Shown in pieces: positions 8,557 through 18,297 of a stretch of DNA of 64,000 bases (positions within the stretch are counted from its first letter, which is position 1; every line of letters begins with the position of its first letter). The translations under genes were made by a program, and so were the position numbers. The notes beneath the pieces were generated by a model. It was not told the origin of the DNA. It did not search any database and saw only the letters and a list, made by a program, of their open reading frames with translations. Where the stretch lies: the NCBI RefSeq assembly GCF_004526235.1, contig NZ_CP038159.1, positions 1,116,001 to 1,180,000 of the forward strand, in the 5' to 3' direction. The stretch comes from Sphingobacterium sp. CZ-2 (GTDB lineage Bacteria; Bacteroidota; Bacteroidia; Sphingobacteriales; Sphingobacteriaceae).

Positions 8557-9957
8557 TTAATGATCACTGATAATAAAAAACTCAATCTCCCGCTTAGCTT
8601 TCTCCAATGAAATACCCTGCTTGCGAAGGGCTTCCTGCAGAGGCGTCAAATCCTTTTGATCTGGTCTTGGAAATTGCAAATCGAGCGTTTTTGAATAATT
8701 TGTTTCATCAACGACCAGCAAGGGTAACACTTCATTTAGGTAACCATAGAGTGCATCCATGGTATTGTTTTGGGTGTAAATTTGACCGCTATCTTCATCA
8801 AAGAAATTATCCTTTCTTTCACCTCCCTTGGAGGAAGATTTATGGAGATTTGGCAAAGCTTTCAAAACATAGCAATCAGTCTTTCGTTTCTCAAAACGTG
8901 CATTTAAGCCAAAAAAATGTTGAAGATCAACCGCCACCCGTCCCCGCACTTTATCAGCTTCGCTTAATGGCGTAATTAGCTCGTAAGTAAACAAATCGCT
9001 GGTCGATGGCCGACTGGGATCTTCGGAGCTAACAAAAAGCGCTCGCTTGACAGAATCTATAATTTCGTACTTAATACGCTCTTTGGAGAAGCTCTGAATC
9101 TTTTTATAAGCAAGTGAGTATAATGTAAGCGCGCGGCAATTGATGCCATAAATTCGAGAAGTTTTGTTGATAGAATCAGATATAACTGACGAAGTCATTT
9201 GGAAAACCCCTGGAATCGCCTCTGAAAACAAGGATCGATATTTTATTGCCGTACCATTGCCGCCATTCCCATCAATAAATAAAGGCTTTTTAGAATCGAA
9301 GCTTAGTAAGTCAACTTTATTCGGAACGTTCAAATTCTCACCATTGATTACTGCTTTAATATTCGCTCTGTTCACGGGTTCAATTCCAGTGATTGCCTCG
9401 ATCCTACCCTCAGGATTCACCCATACATAATGGGGGATATATTTATGGGGGAAGTATTCTTGTAAAATCGAGTTGTTTACGACCGTCGGCAGTTGCCATC
9501 TTTGGGCCTTAATAAACGTCTCCGCCTTCTCTAGCTTATCATTGGTTACAGGTATAATAACAACTTCTTTGGTTAACTCTTTTTGAATCGTGTCTAATTT
9601 CTGTAAGGATGTAATACATGATGGACACCATGTAGCCCAAAAATCCAAGATAATTAGCTTGCCCTTATATTCACTTAGGGTAATGCTTTCTCTACCCTCT
9701 GGGTGATTGACCACTTGTAAGGGTAAATCCCAAAGCGCATCGGGTACCGGATCGCCGATATTGAGGGCTGCAATGTTGTTTGCAGTCCCGACTTCTCGGG
9801 ACTGCGCTTGGATCGACGATCCACTAAACAACATGAAACATAAGACTGTAAAAAAGTGCCTGCCGGATACGCCCAGTGCTACGTATCCTTTATTGGCAGG
9901 CTGAAATATCTGCTTTAGCTTATGCCAAAGCATGGCCACGGCGTGTAATAACGTCAT
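8557..9957 (-). CDS. TlpA-like thioredoxin protein with C-terminal DUF3738-like domain (module 1)
   Basis: 466 residues. A hydrophobic N-terminus (about 30-52, ending SIQAQ) precedes a thioredoxin fold: IILDFWATWCPSCITSLQKL with the WCPSC active site near residue 110, and a cis-Pro region (KYIPHYVWVNPEGRIEAITG). The C-terminal half (residues 230-466) contains ALTLYSLAYK, RVAVDLQHFFGLNARFEKR and LTPLQEALRKQGISLEK, which resembles the DUF3738/TIGR03435-type domain. It is a likely periplasmic thiol-disulfide oxidoreductase. The gene lies 15 bases upstream of susC on the same strand, so the three genes form one operon. Confidence 0.82.
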   Translation of the reverse strand: MTLLHAVAMLWHKLKQIFQPANKGYVALGVSGRHFFTVLCFMLFSGSSIQAQSREVGTANNIAALNIGDPVPDALWDLPLQVVNHPEGRESITLSEYKGKLIILDFWATWCPSCITSLQKLDTIQKELTKEVVIIPVTNDKLEKAETFIKAQRWQLPTVVNNSILQEYFPHKYIPHYVWVNPEGRIEAITGIEPVNRANIKAVINGENLNVPNKVDLLSFDSKKPLFIDGNGGNGTAIKYRSLFSEAIPGVFQMTSSVISDSINKTSRIYGINCRALTLYSLAYKKIQSFSKERIKYEIIDSVKRALFVSSEDPSRPSTSDLFTYELITPLSEADKVRGRVAVDLQHFFGLNARFEKRKTDCYVLKALPNLHKSSSKGGERKDNFFDEDSGQIYTQNNTMDALYGYLNEVLPLLVVDETNYSKTLDLQFPRPDQKDLTPLQEALRKQGISLEKAKREIEFFIISDH

Positions 9958-10490
9958 TTTTAGAATTATAAAGTTTATAATGCTGATTAATTAATCCTTT
10001 AGTAAAATAAAGGAGGACGTCAAACAGGGGACTTTATTAGGTTTTTGTAGAGTTTCTTTTTCATCTTGTTGTTCCTTAGCTTGATACAGAGGGAACAACA
10101 GATAGCAAAAAAGGCTACGAGGGCTATGTTCCGTCTGATAGTAACGAGGCACCGGCTAAGGGCCCAGACAACTACAGCTGATAGGAACACGCCCTCGTAG
10201 CCATAAATATGGTACGAGGACAGTGCTTTCATCCTACCACTCGTTGTCTTCGAAATTTTAGCCGGTTTCCGTTACGAGTATGTTTAATGAAAAACTCTGT
10301 CACTACTTGATAGTAATGTTTAGAGTTTCAAATTTATTCTTTTTTATTCATATCAAAGTATTAAAATCATTTCAATCCAAACAAATATAGATACTTTTTT
10401 TAAAAAACGAAATATATTTCGGAGTAATTTGTTTAGTGGTATTTGTTTGGACTTTTATTTTTCTTTATGAAATCTAATAGTATGTTTTAA
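9958..10490. other. 533-base intergenic region between module 1 and divergent HTH gene
   Basis: This stretch separates the minus-strand module 1 operon from the plus-strand HTH gene, so it must hold promoters for both. It contains the long inverted repeat listed separately and a possible 70-residue minus-strand frame (10,232-10,020) with hydrophobic content. That frame is largely made of the hairpin sequence and I do not trust it as a gene. The part 10,330-10,490 is very AT-rich. Confidence 0.5.
10113..10202 (-). ncRNA. long hairpin, possible structured leader or small RNA
   Basis: GGCTACGAGGGC (10,113-10,124) pairs with GCCCTCGTAGCC (10,191-10,202), and after a small internal bulge GTTCC (10,128-10,132) pairs with GGAAC (10,184-10,188). 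The stem is about 17 base pairs with a 51-base loop. It lies about 150 bases upstream of the TlpA start and would be in the leader of the module 1 transcript if the promoter is further upstream. A regulatory RNA or attenuator is possible. Strand and function are inferred. Confidence 0.35.
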
Positions 10491-10742
10491 ATGGATTTCG
10501 AAGCGGAAAAAATAAGGATTGGAATAAGGTGTAGGAAAATAAGAAAAAAACTTGGTTATACCAGTCATGAGACGTTCGCTTATGAAAGAGATTTGGACAG
10601 ATCCCAATATGGCAAAATCGAGAGTGGAGGATATAATTTGACTTTAAAAGTTATGGTTCGCACTCTTAATGCTTTAAATGTGAGTTTTTCTGAATTTTTT
10701 AACGAACAATATGATAAAATCGAATTAGACAAAAACATTTAG
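10491..10742 (+). CDS. XRE-type HTH transcriptional regulator
   Basis: 83 residues forming a single Cro/CI-type domain: IRIGIRCRKIRKKLGYTSHETFAYERDLDRSQYGKIESG is the HTH with the conserved Y.KIE.G turn, then LTLKVMVRTLNALNVSFSEFF as the final helices. It overlaps the next gene's frame by one base if the earliest start there is used. A decayed copy of the same gene's 3' end is found at about 20,261-20,357, on the other side of SusCD module 2. Its target is unknown. Confidence 0.75.
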   Translation: MDFEAEKIRIGIRCRKIRKKLGYTSHETFAYERDLDRSQYGKIESGGYNLTLKVMVRTLNALNVSFSEFFNEQYDKIELDKNI

Positions 10743-10762
10743 TGCTTTTATTTTTTTTGGGA

Positions 10763-11146
10763 ATGGACGAAAAGGAATCATTGGGTAAATATATACAACA
10801 ACGACTAAGAGAAAGAGGTATCGAGGATAAAGCCGTTGCCGATATTCTTAATCTGTCCGTTAAGACCGTTCCCAAAATTTATAAACAATCTGAAATACCC
10901 AGCGACCGTATTGCAAAAATCAGCATATTGTTAAATGAGAATGTCTATTTACACTATTACGGTAGTAAAGAACCATTGAAATCTATCTTAAACCAAAACA
11001 CCCAAGAATTAGAGCAAAAGGTTTCCAAATTAGAAGCGCTAATTGAACAACACACCAAAACGATAGACGATAAGGATCATATCATCGAACTTCAAAATAA
11101 ACTTATCGCTGAATTGGAGGAAAAACTATCGAAAGATAACTCTTAA
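10763..11146 (+). CDS. small HTH protein with C-terminal coiled coil
   Basis: 127 residues from the ATG at 10,763 (MDEKESLGKYIQQRL); an upstream in-frame start at 10,742 would add an unlikely MLLFFLG. Residues 8-45 look like an HTH (DKAVADILNLSVKTVPKIYKQ, then IPSDRIAKISILLN). Residues about 75-125 form a charged heptad-type coiled coil (ELEQKVSKLEALIEQHTKTI... LIAELEEKL). It is probably co-transcribed with the XRE gene 20 bases upstream and may dimerise through the coil. DNA binding is inferred. Confidence 0.65.
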   Translation: MDEKESLGKYIQQRLRERGIEDKAVADILNLSVKTVPKIYKQSEIPSDRIAKISILLNENVYLHYYGSKEPLKSILNQNTQELEQKVSKLEALIEQHTKTIDDKDHIIELQNKLIAELEEKLSKDNS

Positions 11147-11236
11147 AAGACTATATAACGGCAGGGAAAGACGAGTTATAAAAATGCTCGCTTTTTTATA
11201 TATTGGTACGACCATGTACATATAAGCTATATAAGT

Positions 11237-11746
11237 ATGAGACCAATAATTATCGCTTATATTTTCTTGTTTGTGGTTTGCTTCACTGGATGTTCAAAAG
11301 AGAATACCGTCCAAGAAGAACCAGAAACCCAATTCACCTTTAGGGTGAAGAAAAACGGCTTGGAATGGAAAGTTACTACGGCTAAAGGCTTTTATAATAA
11401 AGACGACGGCACATGTCACGTATCGGGTGTCGGTGAAAACAACGAACACCTACATTTCACATTTAAAAAATACCCTCAACGTACAGGCAAATTAGATGAA
11501 TTTCATTCTGGTGTAATTATCCCATCATGCCCAATATGTGCCAGTCTGTCTGCCTCATACACGCTCAATAGTGTCGAAACAAATAAATTGGAAATTATCG
11601 GGTTTGACAATATACAAAACCGGATCATCGGACAATTTAATGTCCAACTGAAAAGAGAACGCCTTTATGATAGTGAGGATTTCGACGAAGAATTAAACAC
11701 TTATGAGGGGTTGTTTAGTGTCCGGTATGAGGACATAGGATTGTAG
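11237..11746 (+). CDS. small lipoprotein of unknown function
   Basis: 169 residues. The N-terminus MRPIIIAYIFLFVVCFTGC is a lipoprotein signal with the lipobox FTGC. The mature protein is beta-rich and contains VKKNGLEWKVTTAKGF, a layout common to small Bacteroidota surface lipoproteins of the 'fTAkvnG..w' kind, plus a CPIC pair near residue 95. It follows the HTH gene by 90 bases and ends at a terminator hairpin. I do not recognise a specific family. Confidence 0.6.
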   Translation: MRPIIIAYIFLFVVCFTGCSKENTVQEEPETQFTFRVKKNGLEWKVTTAKGFYNKDDGTCHVSGVGENNEHLHFTFKKYPQRTGKLDEFHSGVIIPSCPICASLSASYTLNSVETNKLEIIGFDNIQNRIIGQFNVQLKRERLYDSEDFDEELNTYEGLFSVRYEDIGL

Positions 11747-11753
11747 AAGAAAA

Positions 11754-11781
11754 AGCCATTTACCCCTGCGGGCAAATGGCT
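11754..11781. terminator. hairpin terminator between convergent genes
   Basis: AGCCATTT (11,754-11,761) pairs with AAATGGCT (11,774-11,781), with further inner G-C pairing. It lies between the convergent lipoprotein and TlpA genes. The T run is weak on + and an A/T tract (TTCTTCTACA side) is present on -. Confidence 0.6.
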
Positions 11782-11862
11782 AACTAAACACTTTGAAACA
11801 AATTTATTAACAGGATCAGATACTATAAGATTAAAGTTGTTCGAAATCAGAATATTCCAATC

Positions 11863-13146
11863 TTAAAGGGAAGTACCATCTATCTCCGTAAGTACAAAAA
11901 CGTCCATTTCTCTTTCTTCTTTTTCGCATATGATTCCATACTTCAGCAAATTAGCCTTTAATTCTTCGATGCCAATTTCTACATCCATTTGAGCAACCGA
12001 AGGATTATAACCTTCGGACTCGTTAACAATAAAATGATTACCAACGATATTGTTATACTTATACACAAAAGCTGAGAGTTTATAGCTGTTACCATCGATT
12101 TTCCTTTCGGTATCAGTAAATTGATTATTTTTCTTAAGCACAAGGCATTTGATGGTACGCTTTTCCATCCTTCCGTCCAAGCCAAAAAAAAGATCAAGAT
12201 CATTTTTGATAAATTTCCGAATCTGGTCAATCGGTTTATCCCCCTTCGTAATAAGATCGTAACACCATATTGCATCCTCCTCCGCTTCGGTGTCCATCTG
12301 CTTGTCCTGCCGTTTTAAGAAAGCAGGATTCAGGTACATCGTTTTGTCTTTGACTTCAAGGACAATTCTACTTTTGGGAAGACGGGAGAGATCTTTATAG
12401 GCCAGTGAGTAGATATTAATGAGCGACACGTTAGTTGCCCGAAACCTGACACTTGAATCGCTCTCCACAAACGGGCCTCCAAACATGGTAGATATACCAT
12501 CAATTTTAGGTGTTATCACACTTCTCTGCAAAAAGAAGGATTCATCAGCTCCATTATTACCAATCAATAAAGGTAGGTTGTGATCGTAATCCAATACATC
12601 TTTTTTTTCCTTTAATGCAACGTCCCCCTTTAAAACAGCTTTAATATTATCTTCATTTACTTCTCCCGATCCGGTAATGGCCTTGACAATACCATCTCCA
12701 TCAATCCATACCACGTGGGGTACCATCTTATGAGGGAAAAGTTGGGAGAGCGTACTATCTTCTACGGCAGAATAGAAATCCAACTGAGATAGCACAGGAT
12801 TCTTTTCGGAAAACGATTTAATATCCACTTCTTTCCCTGCTGTTACAGGTAGAATAATAATATCATCTCCAAACTCCTCTTGCAACTTGTGCATTTTCGG
12901 CATAGCCGCTATACATGTGCCACACCAAATGTCCCAGAAGTCAAGGATCAGCAACTTGTTTTTAAAGTCTGAAATTTTTACGGAAGGGGTTTTATAATTA
13001 AGCATCTTAATGACCTGTTCAGTATTTACCCTATCACCAATTTTCAACCTTTTAATAGTCTGATCTTGCGCCGAAAGAACAGTACAAAAAACTGTCAAGA
13101 AAAATATAAGCACGAATTTCCTGGGTATAATCTCTATGTAACTCAT
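11863..13146 (-). CDS. TlpA-like thioredoxin protein with C-terminal DUF3738-like domain (module 2)
   Basis: 427 residues with a signal peptide ending about LSAQ. Thioredoxin motif LLILDFWDIWCGTCIAAMPKMHKLQ has the WCGTC active site near residue 76. KMVPHVVWIDGDGIVKAITGSGEVN matches the module 1 paralogue. The C-terminal half shares SLINIYSLAYKDL and FIKNDLDLFFGLDGRMEKR with that paralogue. A periplasmic thiol-disulfide exchange role is expected. It is the last gene of a five-gene minus-strand cluster (sigma, FecR, SusC, SusD, TlpA), 4 bases after susD. Confidence 0.82.
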   Translation of the reverse strand: MSYIEIIPRKFVLIFFLTVFCTVLSAQDQTIKRLKIGDRVNTEQVIKMLNYKTPSVKISDFKNKLLILDFWDIWCGTCIAAMPKMHKLQEEFGDDIIILPVTAGKEVDIKSFSEKNPVLSQLDFYSAVEDSTLSQLFPHKMVPHVVWIDGDGIVKAITGSGEVNEDNIKAVLKGDVALKEKKDVLDYDHNLPLLIGNNGADESFFLQRSVITPKIDGISTMFGGPFVESDSSVRFRATNVSLINIYSLAYKDLSRLPKSRIVLEVKDKTMYLNPAFLKRQDKQMDTEAEEDAIWCYDLITKGDKPIDQIRKFIKNDLDLFFGLDGRMEKRTIKCLVLKKNNQFTDTERKIDGNSYKLSAFVYKYNNIVGNHFIVNESEGYNPSVAQMDVEIGIEELKANLLKYGIICEKEEREMDVFVLTEIDGTSL

Positions 13147-13150
13147 AAGC

Positions 13151-14500
13151 TTACCTTGGGTTTTGTTGCATACTATTGTTCAATATAACACTATTAGGTA
13201 TTGGCAAAACATATTTAGGACTATTCGGCTCTAATGTGTAAATCTTTCCATCAATATTTCTTGTTATCGTTTTTGAAAAACGGCTGTCCTTGTTCAATCG
13301 TCTTAAATCCGACCACCGTAATCCCCGCCATATTAATTCCTTTCTTCGCTCATCCAAGATAAACCTTAATACAGTTTCATCATTGTCCGAACTGAATGGA
13401 ATAAATGTACTGTTATAGCGATTTTTTAATAGTTCGTTTACGGTCTGTAAAGCCGTGGTAATATTTCCTGCTCTTGCTTCACATTCAGCTTTTATCAGAT
13501 AGATTTCGTTGGTAGAAATTCCGGCAAACCACATTCCTGAATTGCCATCGTAATTTCCCCTAAAGGAATAATAGCCCGCTCTGTTTCTAAAGAAAGCTGT
13601 TTTTCTAATATCGTTCGATTCATAAGACTTATATAGGTTGCTATCAATTCTTCCATAGGTAATGCTCATCACCATACGCCCAAAATCGTTAGCATGAAAA
13701 CTTATTTCTTCCTTATAGCGAGGTATCGGGAATGAGGTTGCCGACCCCATTGTTAATGTATTGTAATCAAGTAAAGCATCTGAATAGCTTAAACAAGTGT
13801 CTGCGTAAGATAGTGCTTTATCATAGTCTTCCATTGATAAGTATATGCGGGCTAACAGTCCATAGACAGCCTGCTTCGTTGGTGTTGTTTTATATGGGCT
13901 ATTGACGGATAAAAGTATAACAGCCCTGTTCAAGTCATTGGTAATTTTAGTATAAGTTTCTTCAACCGATGACCTTATAGATTTCTCACCAATATCAGAT
14001 TTTAACCTTAGTGGAATACCTAAGTCTGTTTGTGCCGTATTTTTCTCATAAGGTTTTGCCCAAAGCTGGGCAACATTGTAAAATGCAAAGGAGCGGAAAA
14101 ACAAAGCCTCTCCCTCAATTTGGTTTTTTTCTACCGGAACAGGTTCAATTTTCTCCAACTGCTCCAAAATCAAATTGCATGAGTAGATTGCTGCATACAT
14201 CATCGACCATTCGTTGGTTTCATCATCGTTAAATACATCATCATTCCATGTATAGATGTTTTTTGCTGTTAATGAAGTGAATCTATTCAAATTTTCTGTT
14301 TGTACAAATTGATTATCCGTAGCACCATCCTGAATTGAGGGATACCAGCTATTCATTCTCGATGTGTTATACAATAATGCTCTAAGGTCTGCAACCGTGG
14401 TCGGTACGACAAGCGATTTATCCGGTTTAACGTCCAAATATTTTTCACATCCTGAAAATGTGATTATTGTAATCAGTAATATTATTATATATCGTGTCAT
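13151..14500 (-). CDS. susD-like: SusD/RagB family lipoprotein (module 2)
   Basis: 449 residues with lipobox TFSGC at residue 18, then EKYLDVKPDKSLVVPTTVADLRALLYN. Shared blocks with the module 1 SusD include EGEALFFRSFAFYNVAQLWAKPY, RIYLSMEDYDKALSYAD, ILDERRKELIWRGLRWSDLRRLNKDSRF and the C-terminal LPIPNSVILNNSMQQNPR. It is a surface ligand-binding partner of the SusC encoded 12 bases upstream. Ligand specificity is unknown. Confidence 0.92.
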   Translation of the reverse strand: MTRYIIILLITIITFSGCEKYLDVKPDKSLVVPTTVADLRALLYNTSRMNSWYPSIQDGATDNQFVQTENLNRFTSLTAKNIYTWNDDVFNDDETNEWSMMYAAIYSCNLILEQLEKIEPVPVEKNQIEGEALFFRSFAFYNVAQLWAKPYEKNTAQTDLGIPLRLKSDIGEKSIRSSVEETYTKITNDLNRAVILLSVNSPYKTTPTKQAVYGLLARIYLSMEDYDKALSYADTCLSYSDALLDYNTLTMGSATSFPIPRYKEEISFHANDFGRMVMSITYGRIDSNLYKSYESNDIRKTAFFRNRAGYYSFRGNYDGNSGMWFAGISTNEIYLIKAECEARAGNITTALQTVNELLKNRYNSTFIPFSSDNDETVLRFILDERRKELIWRGLRWSDLRRLNKDSRFSKTITRNIDGKIYTLEPNSPKYVLPIPNSVILNNSMQQNPR

Positions 14501-14512
14501 AGTTTCTAAATT

Positions 14513-17500
14513 TTAAAAGCCTGCTCTTAAACCAAATGAAAAAGTTCTTAGTGGTGATAAATCTCCAAATTCCGGGTCGACGTTATGTTTATCCGCTTTC
14601 CATATCGTCCCTAAATTGGTAGCGTACATCAATACCTCCAATCTTTTCAGTTTCCATTTGTTTTCCAATGATTTAATTTGGTAACTAAGGTTGATGTCCT
14701 GTAAGCGTATATTGTCTCCCTTTGAAATCAGCACTTCGGCACGTGGATAAAAATAGCCATCCCGATTGTTATTATTCGGATAGACCATTGACGGAATCTG
14801 TGTGGTGACTTCATCACCCGGCTTTTGCCATCTTAGACTAAAATCCGAATGCGAACCTGTGCCATTGAATATTGCGTTATAGAACACGCTGTTTCTCCTG
14901 AAATAGAACCCTAATTTATAGCTGATATTGAATGAAAGACTTAACCCTTTCCATGAGAACGTATTTCTTAAAGCACCGAAATGTGTAGGAGTGGCGGAGC
15001 CATAATAAATCAGTTCTTCTGGTGTGGTTTCGTTGCGGATGGCTGCATAATCTTTGCTTACTTCGCCATGAAGGTAGCCCATAGGGTCGCCTGTTTCGGG
15101 GTCAAGACCAGCCCATCGAAATGCAAAAATAGAATAGGCGGGTTTTCCAATGATGGGCGAAATAACCAATCCGCTATTAAGATAATTATTGAGGTCTCTT
15201 GTCTCGGCAAGATATTCCGTTATTTTAGTTTTTACGGTACTGTACAGCAAGTCTGTCCGCCATTCAAATGCTTTACGGATATTGACACTATGCAATTGTA
15301 TATCTATTCCGTTTCCGGTCATGGAAGCCGAATTTCCAAGATAAGTGAACCCTCGGCTACTTAAGGAACCTATTGCACCTGTGGTTTGGTCGATAGGCAT
15401 ATAACCAATAAGGTCGGTATTTTTCTTGTGATAGTATTCAAATGTACCGCTTAAACGTTGTTTTAAAACAGCAAAGTCAAACCCTACATTGAACTGCCCG
15501 TTCTTTTCCCAACGAAGATTTTCGTTCGGTGGATTAACTAATACACCATAAGGCGTATTTATTAAATTTCCACCATTGTAATAACGCATTGTGGGCAGAG
15601 CCGAAACATTGCGATTGAGGTTACCGCTATAACCGAAAGTCGTCCTTAGCTTCAACAGGTCAAGCCATGTAATATTGATAAACCGTTCATTCGTCAGATG
15701 CCAGCTACCACCAACCGACCAAAGTGGGGTAAACCGTTGATTGCTCCTTACTCCAAACAGATTTGAGCCATCTTGTCTTGCACTAATGTTAAGATTATAG
15801 CGGTTATCAAACGTATAAGCCCAATTGGTAAAAAAGGATATAAACCTATCGTTAGTTTCGGATGTAAAATATGGATTTGGAATTTTTGCAATTCCACCTG
15901 TGGGACTGTACAAAGTATAATCAGTATCGTAATTAACTGCGATAGTCGTCAAAATATGGGGATTATAACCATATTGTGTAGACTGTGTTAGAGTGGTGTT
16001 TGCCTGACGAGCCTCTGCTCCAGCAAGACCTGTTAGCTGGTGTTTATCCCAAGTTTTGGAGTAATTCAGTTGTAAACGGAGAGATTGCGACGTGAAGCTG
16101 TTTGTTGATTCATTTAAGATATCGCCCAAAGGTATTGGGCGGAATAACGCTCCATCCGTACCAACCTGTGTATAGGTATTTATCCTATCACGGGTATAAT
16201 AGGATGCCATGCTCCGTATATCTTTTCCTGCTCCCTGTGCGTTTTCATATTGGTATTTGATTTCTACAATCAGCCCTTTGCCAATGTCATAATTCAGCCC
16301 TGTATTCAATATCAGGCTGTTTGTTTTCTGCTTATTGTTGATGAGGTTTATTTCGTCCAATGGACGATACGTCCAATCTAATAATCCATTTTGTTTTGTT
16401 TCCTGAATATAGTTTGACCGATAATATCGGTCTATTGGTAAAGCGTTTCCATTTTCGTCCGCAATACGGGCATAAGGTAACGAAGAAAAATTGGTAGGTC
16501 TTCCTGCGTTTGTGAAGGTATGGGTAAAAAACAAGGCGGCATCCCAACTCAATTTTTTGGAAAGTCGAAACGTATTGTCAGAACGTAGATTATACCGTTT
16601 ATAACCTCCATCGGTGGTGCTGGTATTGTCATCATAGCCACCAGAAAGATAATAGCTTACATTTTCGCTCTGCCCACTCACGTTTAGGGAATATTGCTGG
16701 TTTAGCCCTTTCCTGTAAACGTATTTATTCAATTCCCGACGTATATCGTATTGCGCTAATTCGTTCAGCCCTTGTTGCAATGCGGCATCGGTTAGTAACC
16801 CGTGTTTATTTTTATACATTAATTCCACTGCGGGGGATAATGGCACGTAGCCTAACTGCTCATTGGCATCGTAAAAGTTATTGTCAAAAAGCATTTTTTC
16901 GACACCTATATAATCCGCAGAAGACATATAAGGCAGTTGCATCATATCCGGCTTTTGAATAAGAGTCATATTGCTGTTAAACGATATGGCAGGCGGCTGG
17001 TTCCGTTTGGCTTTCTTGGTCGTTATAACGATTACACCGTTTCCGGCTCTTACGCCCCATATAGAGGCTGCCGTAGCATCCTTTAGAATGGTAATATCTT
17101 CTACATCGTTTGGATTGATGCTATTAATATCTCCCTCATAGGGGAAGTTGTTCAATATAATTAGTGGTTGCCTATCAGAAAATATGGTGCTTAAACCCCG
17201 GATGCTTATTTCACGATTGCCTCCAAGTTGTCTGTTATCAAACATTACTGAACTGGCGATACCATCCAATCGGCTCAATACATCGGTAGAGATTTGACGA
17301 TTAAACAATTCGTTGTCGATATGGTCAAATGACCCTGTGGCTCTTTCTTTAGGTATTTTTTGAATACCCGTAGAGAGCGATACACTTACTTCACCCATCT
17401 CAGCAGTGAAAGGAGAAAGGGCAATACGCCCCATCTGATATCTTGCGATCAGCCTCCGCGATGTATAACCCAGATACGTGACTTCCAATTGGGTTCCTTC

Positions 17501-18052
17501 CGACACGTTGCTTAATTGAAAATCGCCATTTTCATCGGCTATTGTCTGTACCGATGTCCGCCTGCCATTGCCGTCTAAAACAAAAATGGTGGCACCCGCG
17601 AGAGGTTCACCTTTATCGTTGATAACGCGTCCTCGGATAGGCTCTTGCTCAGTAAGCTGTATTTCAACGGAAGCACTTTCAGTTGCTACGTGCCTATCCT
17701 TAATTACAATTGAATTATCTTGTAAAGTGTAATCCAATCCTCGTGGAAGAAGTATCTTATCCAATGCATCTTTTAAAGTCGCCTTGTTCAGCTGTATAGT
17801 CACAGGCGTGGCCCGGCTGACCAATTGGTAATCCAGCACAAGGAAATCATAACCGGATTGCTTCCGGATATTGTCGATCACCTTCTGTAAGGAAGTATTC
17901 TTTTCATTGAGACTCACCTGCTGGGCCAGTACACCGGCCTGCACCTGTAAGAGCAGTATTGTCATCATGACCATGATCAATTTCATAATCAACAGTATTT
18001 TAAACGGTACGCGCCGAAACTGCACACCTTTGTAATAAGCGTTTATTTGCAT
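14513..18052 (-). CDS. susC-like: SusC/RagA TonB-dependent transporter with STN domain (module 2)
   Basis: 1179 residues. A signal segment (about 23-44) leads to an STN domain: TSLQKVIDNIRKQSGYDFLVLDY and KDALDKILLPRGLDYTLQDNSIVIKD, residues 53-115. Then come the carboxypeptidase-like domain (IRGRVINDKGEPLAGATIFVLDG), the plug (STGIQKIPKERATGSFDHID, LIILNNFPYEGDINSINPNDVED) and the barrel. The STN domain is what contacts a FecR-type anti-sigma factor, and a FecR/ECF pair lies directly upstream. This transporter therefore probably senses its substrate and induces its own cluster. Import function is known for the family; the substrate is not known. Confidence 0.93.
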   Translation of the reverse strand: MQINAYYKGVQFRRVPFKILLIMKLIMVMMTILLLQVQAGVLAQQVSLNEKNTSLQKVIDNIRKQSGYDFLVLDYQLVSRATPVTIQLNKATLKDALDKILLPRGLDYTLQDNSIVIKDRHVATESASVEIQLTEQEPIRGRVINDKGEPLAGATIFVLDGNGRRTSVQTIADENGDFQLSNVSEGTQLEVTYLGYTSRRLIARYQMGRIALSPFTAEMGEVSVSLSTGIQKIPKERATGSFDHIDNELFNRQISTDVLSRLDGIASSVMFDNRQLGGNREISIRGLSTIFSDRQPLIILNNFPYEGDINSINPNDVEDITILKDATAASIWGVRAGNGVIVITTKKAKRNQPPAISFNSNMTLIQKPDMMQLPYMSSADYIGVEKMLFDNNFYDANEQLGYVPLSPAVELMYKNKHGLLTDAALQQGLNELAQYDIRRELNKYVYRKGLNQQYSLNVSGQSENVSYYLSGGYDDNTSTTDGGYKRYNLRSDNTFRLSKKLSWDAALFFTHTFTNAGRPTNFSSLPYARIADENGNALPIDRYYRSNYIQETKQNGLLDWTYRPLDEINLINNKQKTNSLILNTGLNYDIGKGLIVEIKYQYENAQGAGKDIRSMASYYTRDRINTYTQVGTDGALFRPIPLGDILNESTNSFTSQSLRLQLNYSKTWDKHQLTGLAGAEARQANTTLTQSTQYGYNPHILTTIAVNYDTDYTLYSPTGGIAKIPNPYFTSETNDRFISFFTNWAYTFDNRYNLNISARQDGSNLFGVRSNQRFTPLWSVGGSWHLTNERFINITWLDLLKLRTTFGYSGNLNRNVSALPTMRYYNGGNLINTPYGVLVNPPNENLRWEKNGQFNVGFDFAVLKQRLSGTFEYYHKKNTDLIGYMPIDQTTGAIGSLSSRGFTYLGNSASMTGNGIDIQLHSVNIRKAFEWRTDLLYSTVKTKITEYLAETRDLNNYLNSGLVISPIIGKPAYSIFAFRWAGLDPETGDPMGYLHGEVSKDYAAIRNETTPEELIYYGSATPTHFGALRNTFSWKGLSLSFNISYKLGFYFRRNSVFYNAIFNGTGSHSDFSLRWQKPGDEVTTQIPSMVYPNNNNRDGYFYPRAEVLISKGDNIRLQDINLSYQIKSLENKWKLKRLEVLMYATNLGTIWKADKHNVDPEFGDLSPLRTFSFGLRAGF

Positions 18053-18297
18053 ATTTTTGCTTTGGTTTGAGTTTTACAGAATGATTGTCACAAATTGTTT
18101 TTCCCGTTTTGCGGGATAGGTTGGCTCAAACTCCGGCCGGTCGTGCTTCCAACACTTCCGGCTTTTGTCTTTTAGCCCTACCTATTGGTTTCTTAGCCTG
18201 TGTTGGGTAGTATCTCTTTATTCATACATAGCGTTTTTAAGTTAAAGATTGATTATTAAATTTCTTGTTTCACTGTTGAAGATTTGCATGGATGGGC

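Noticed and set aside
10020..10232. 70-residue membrane-like frame on the minus strand
   Set aside because: More than half of it is made by a long inverted repeat, so the hydrophobic look may be chance. Not supported by spacing or a start signal.
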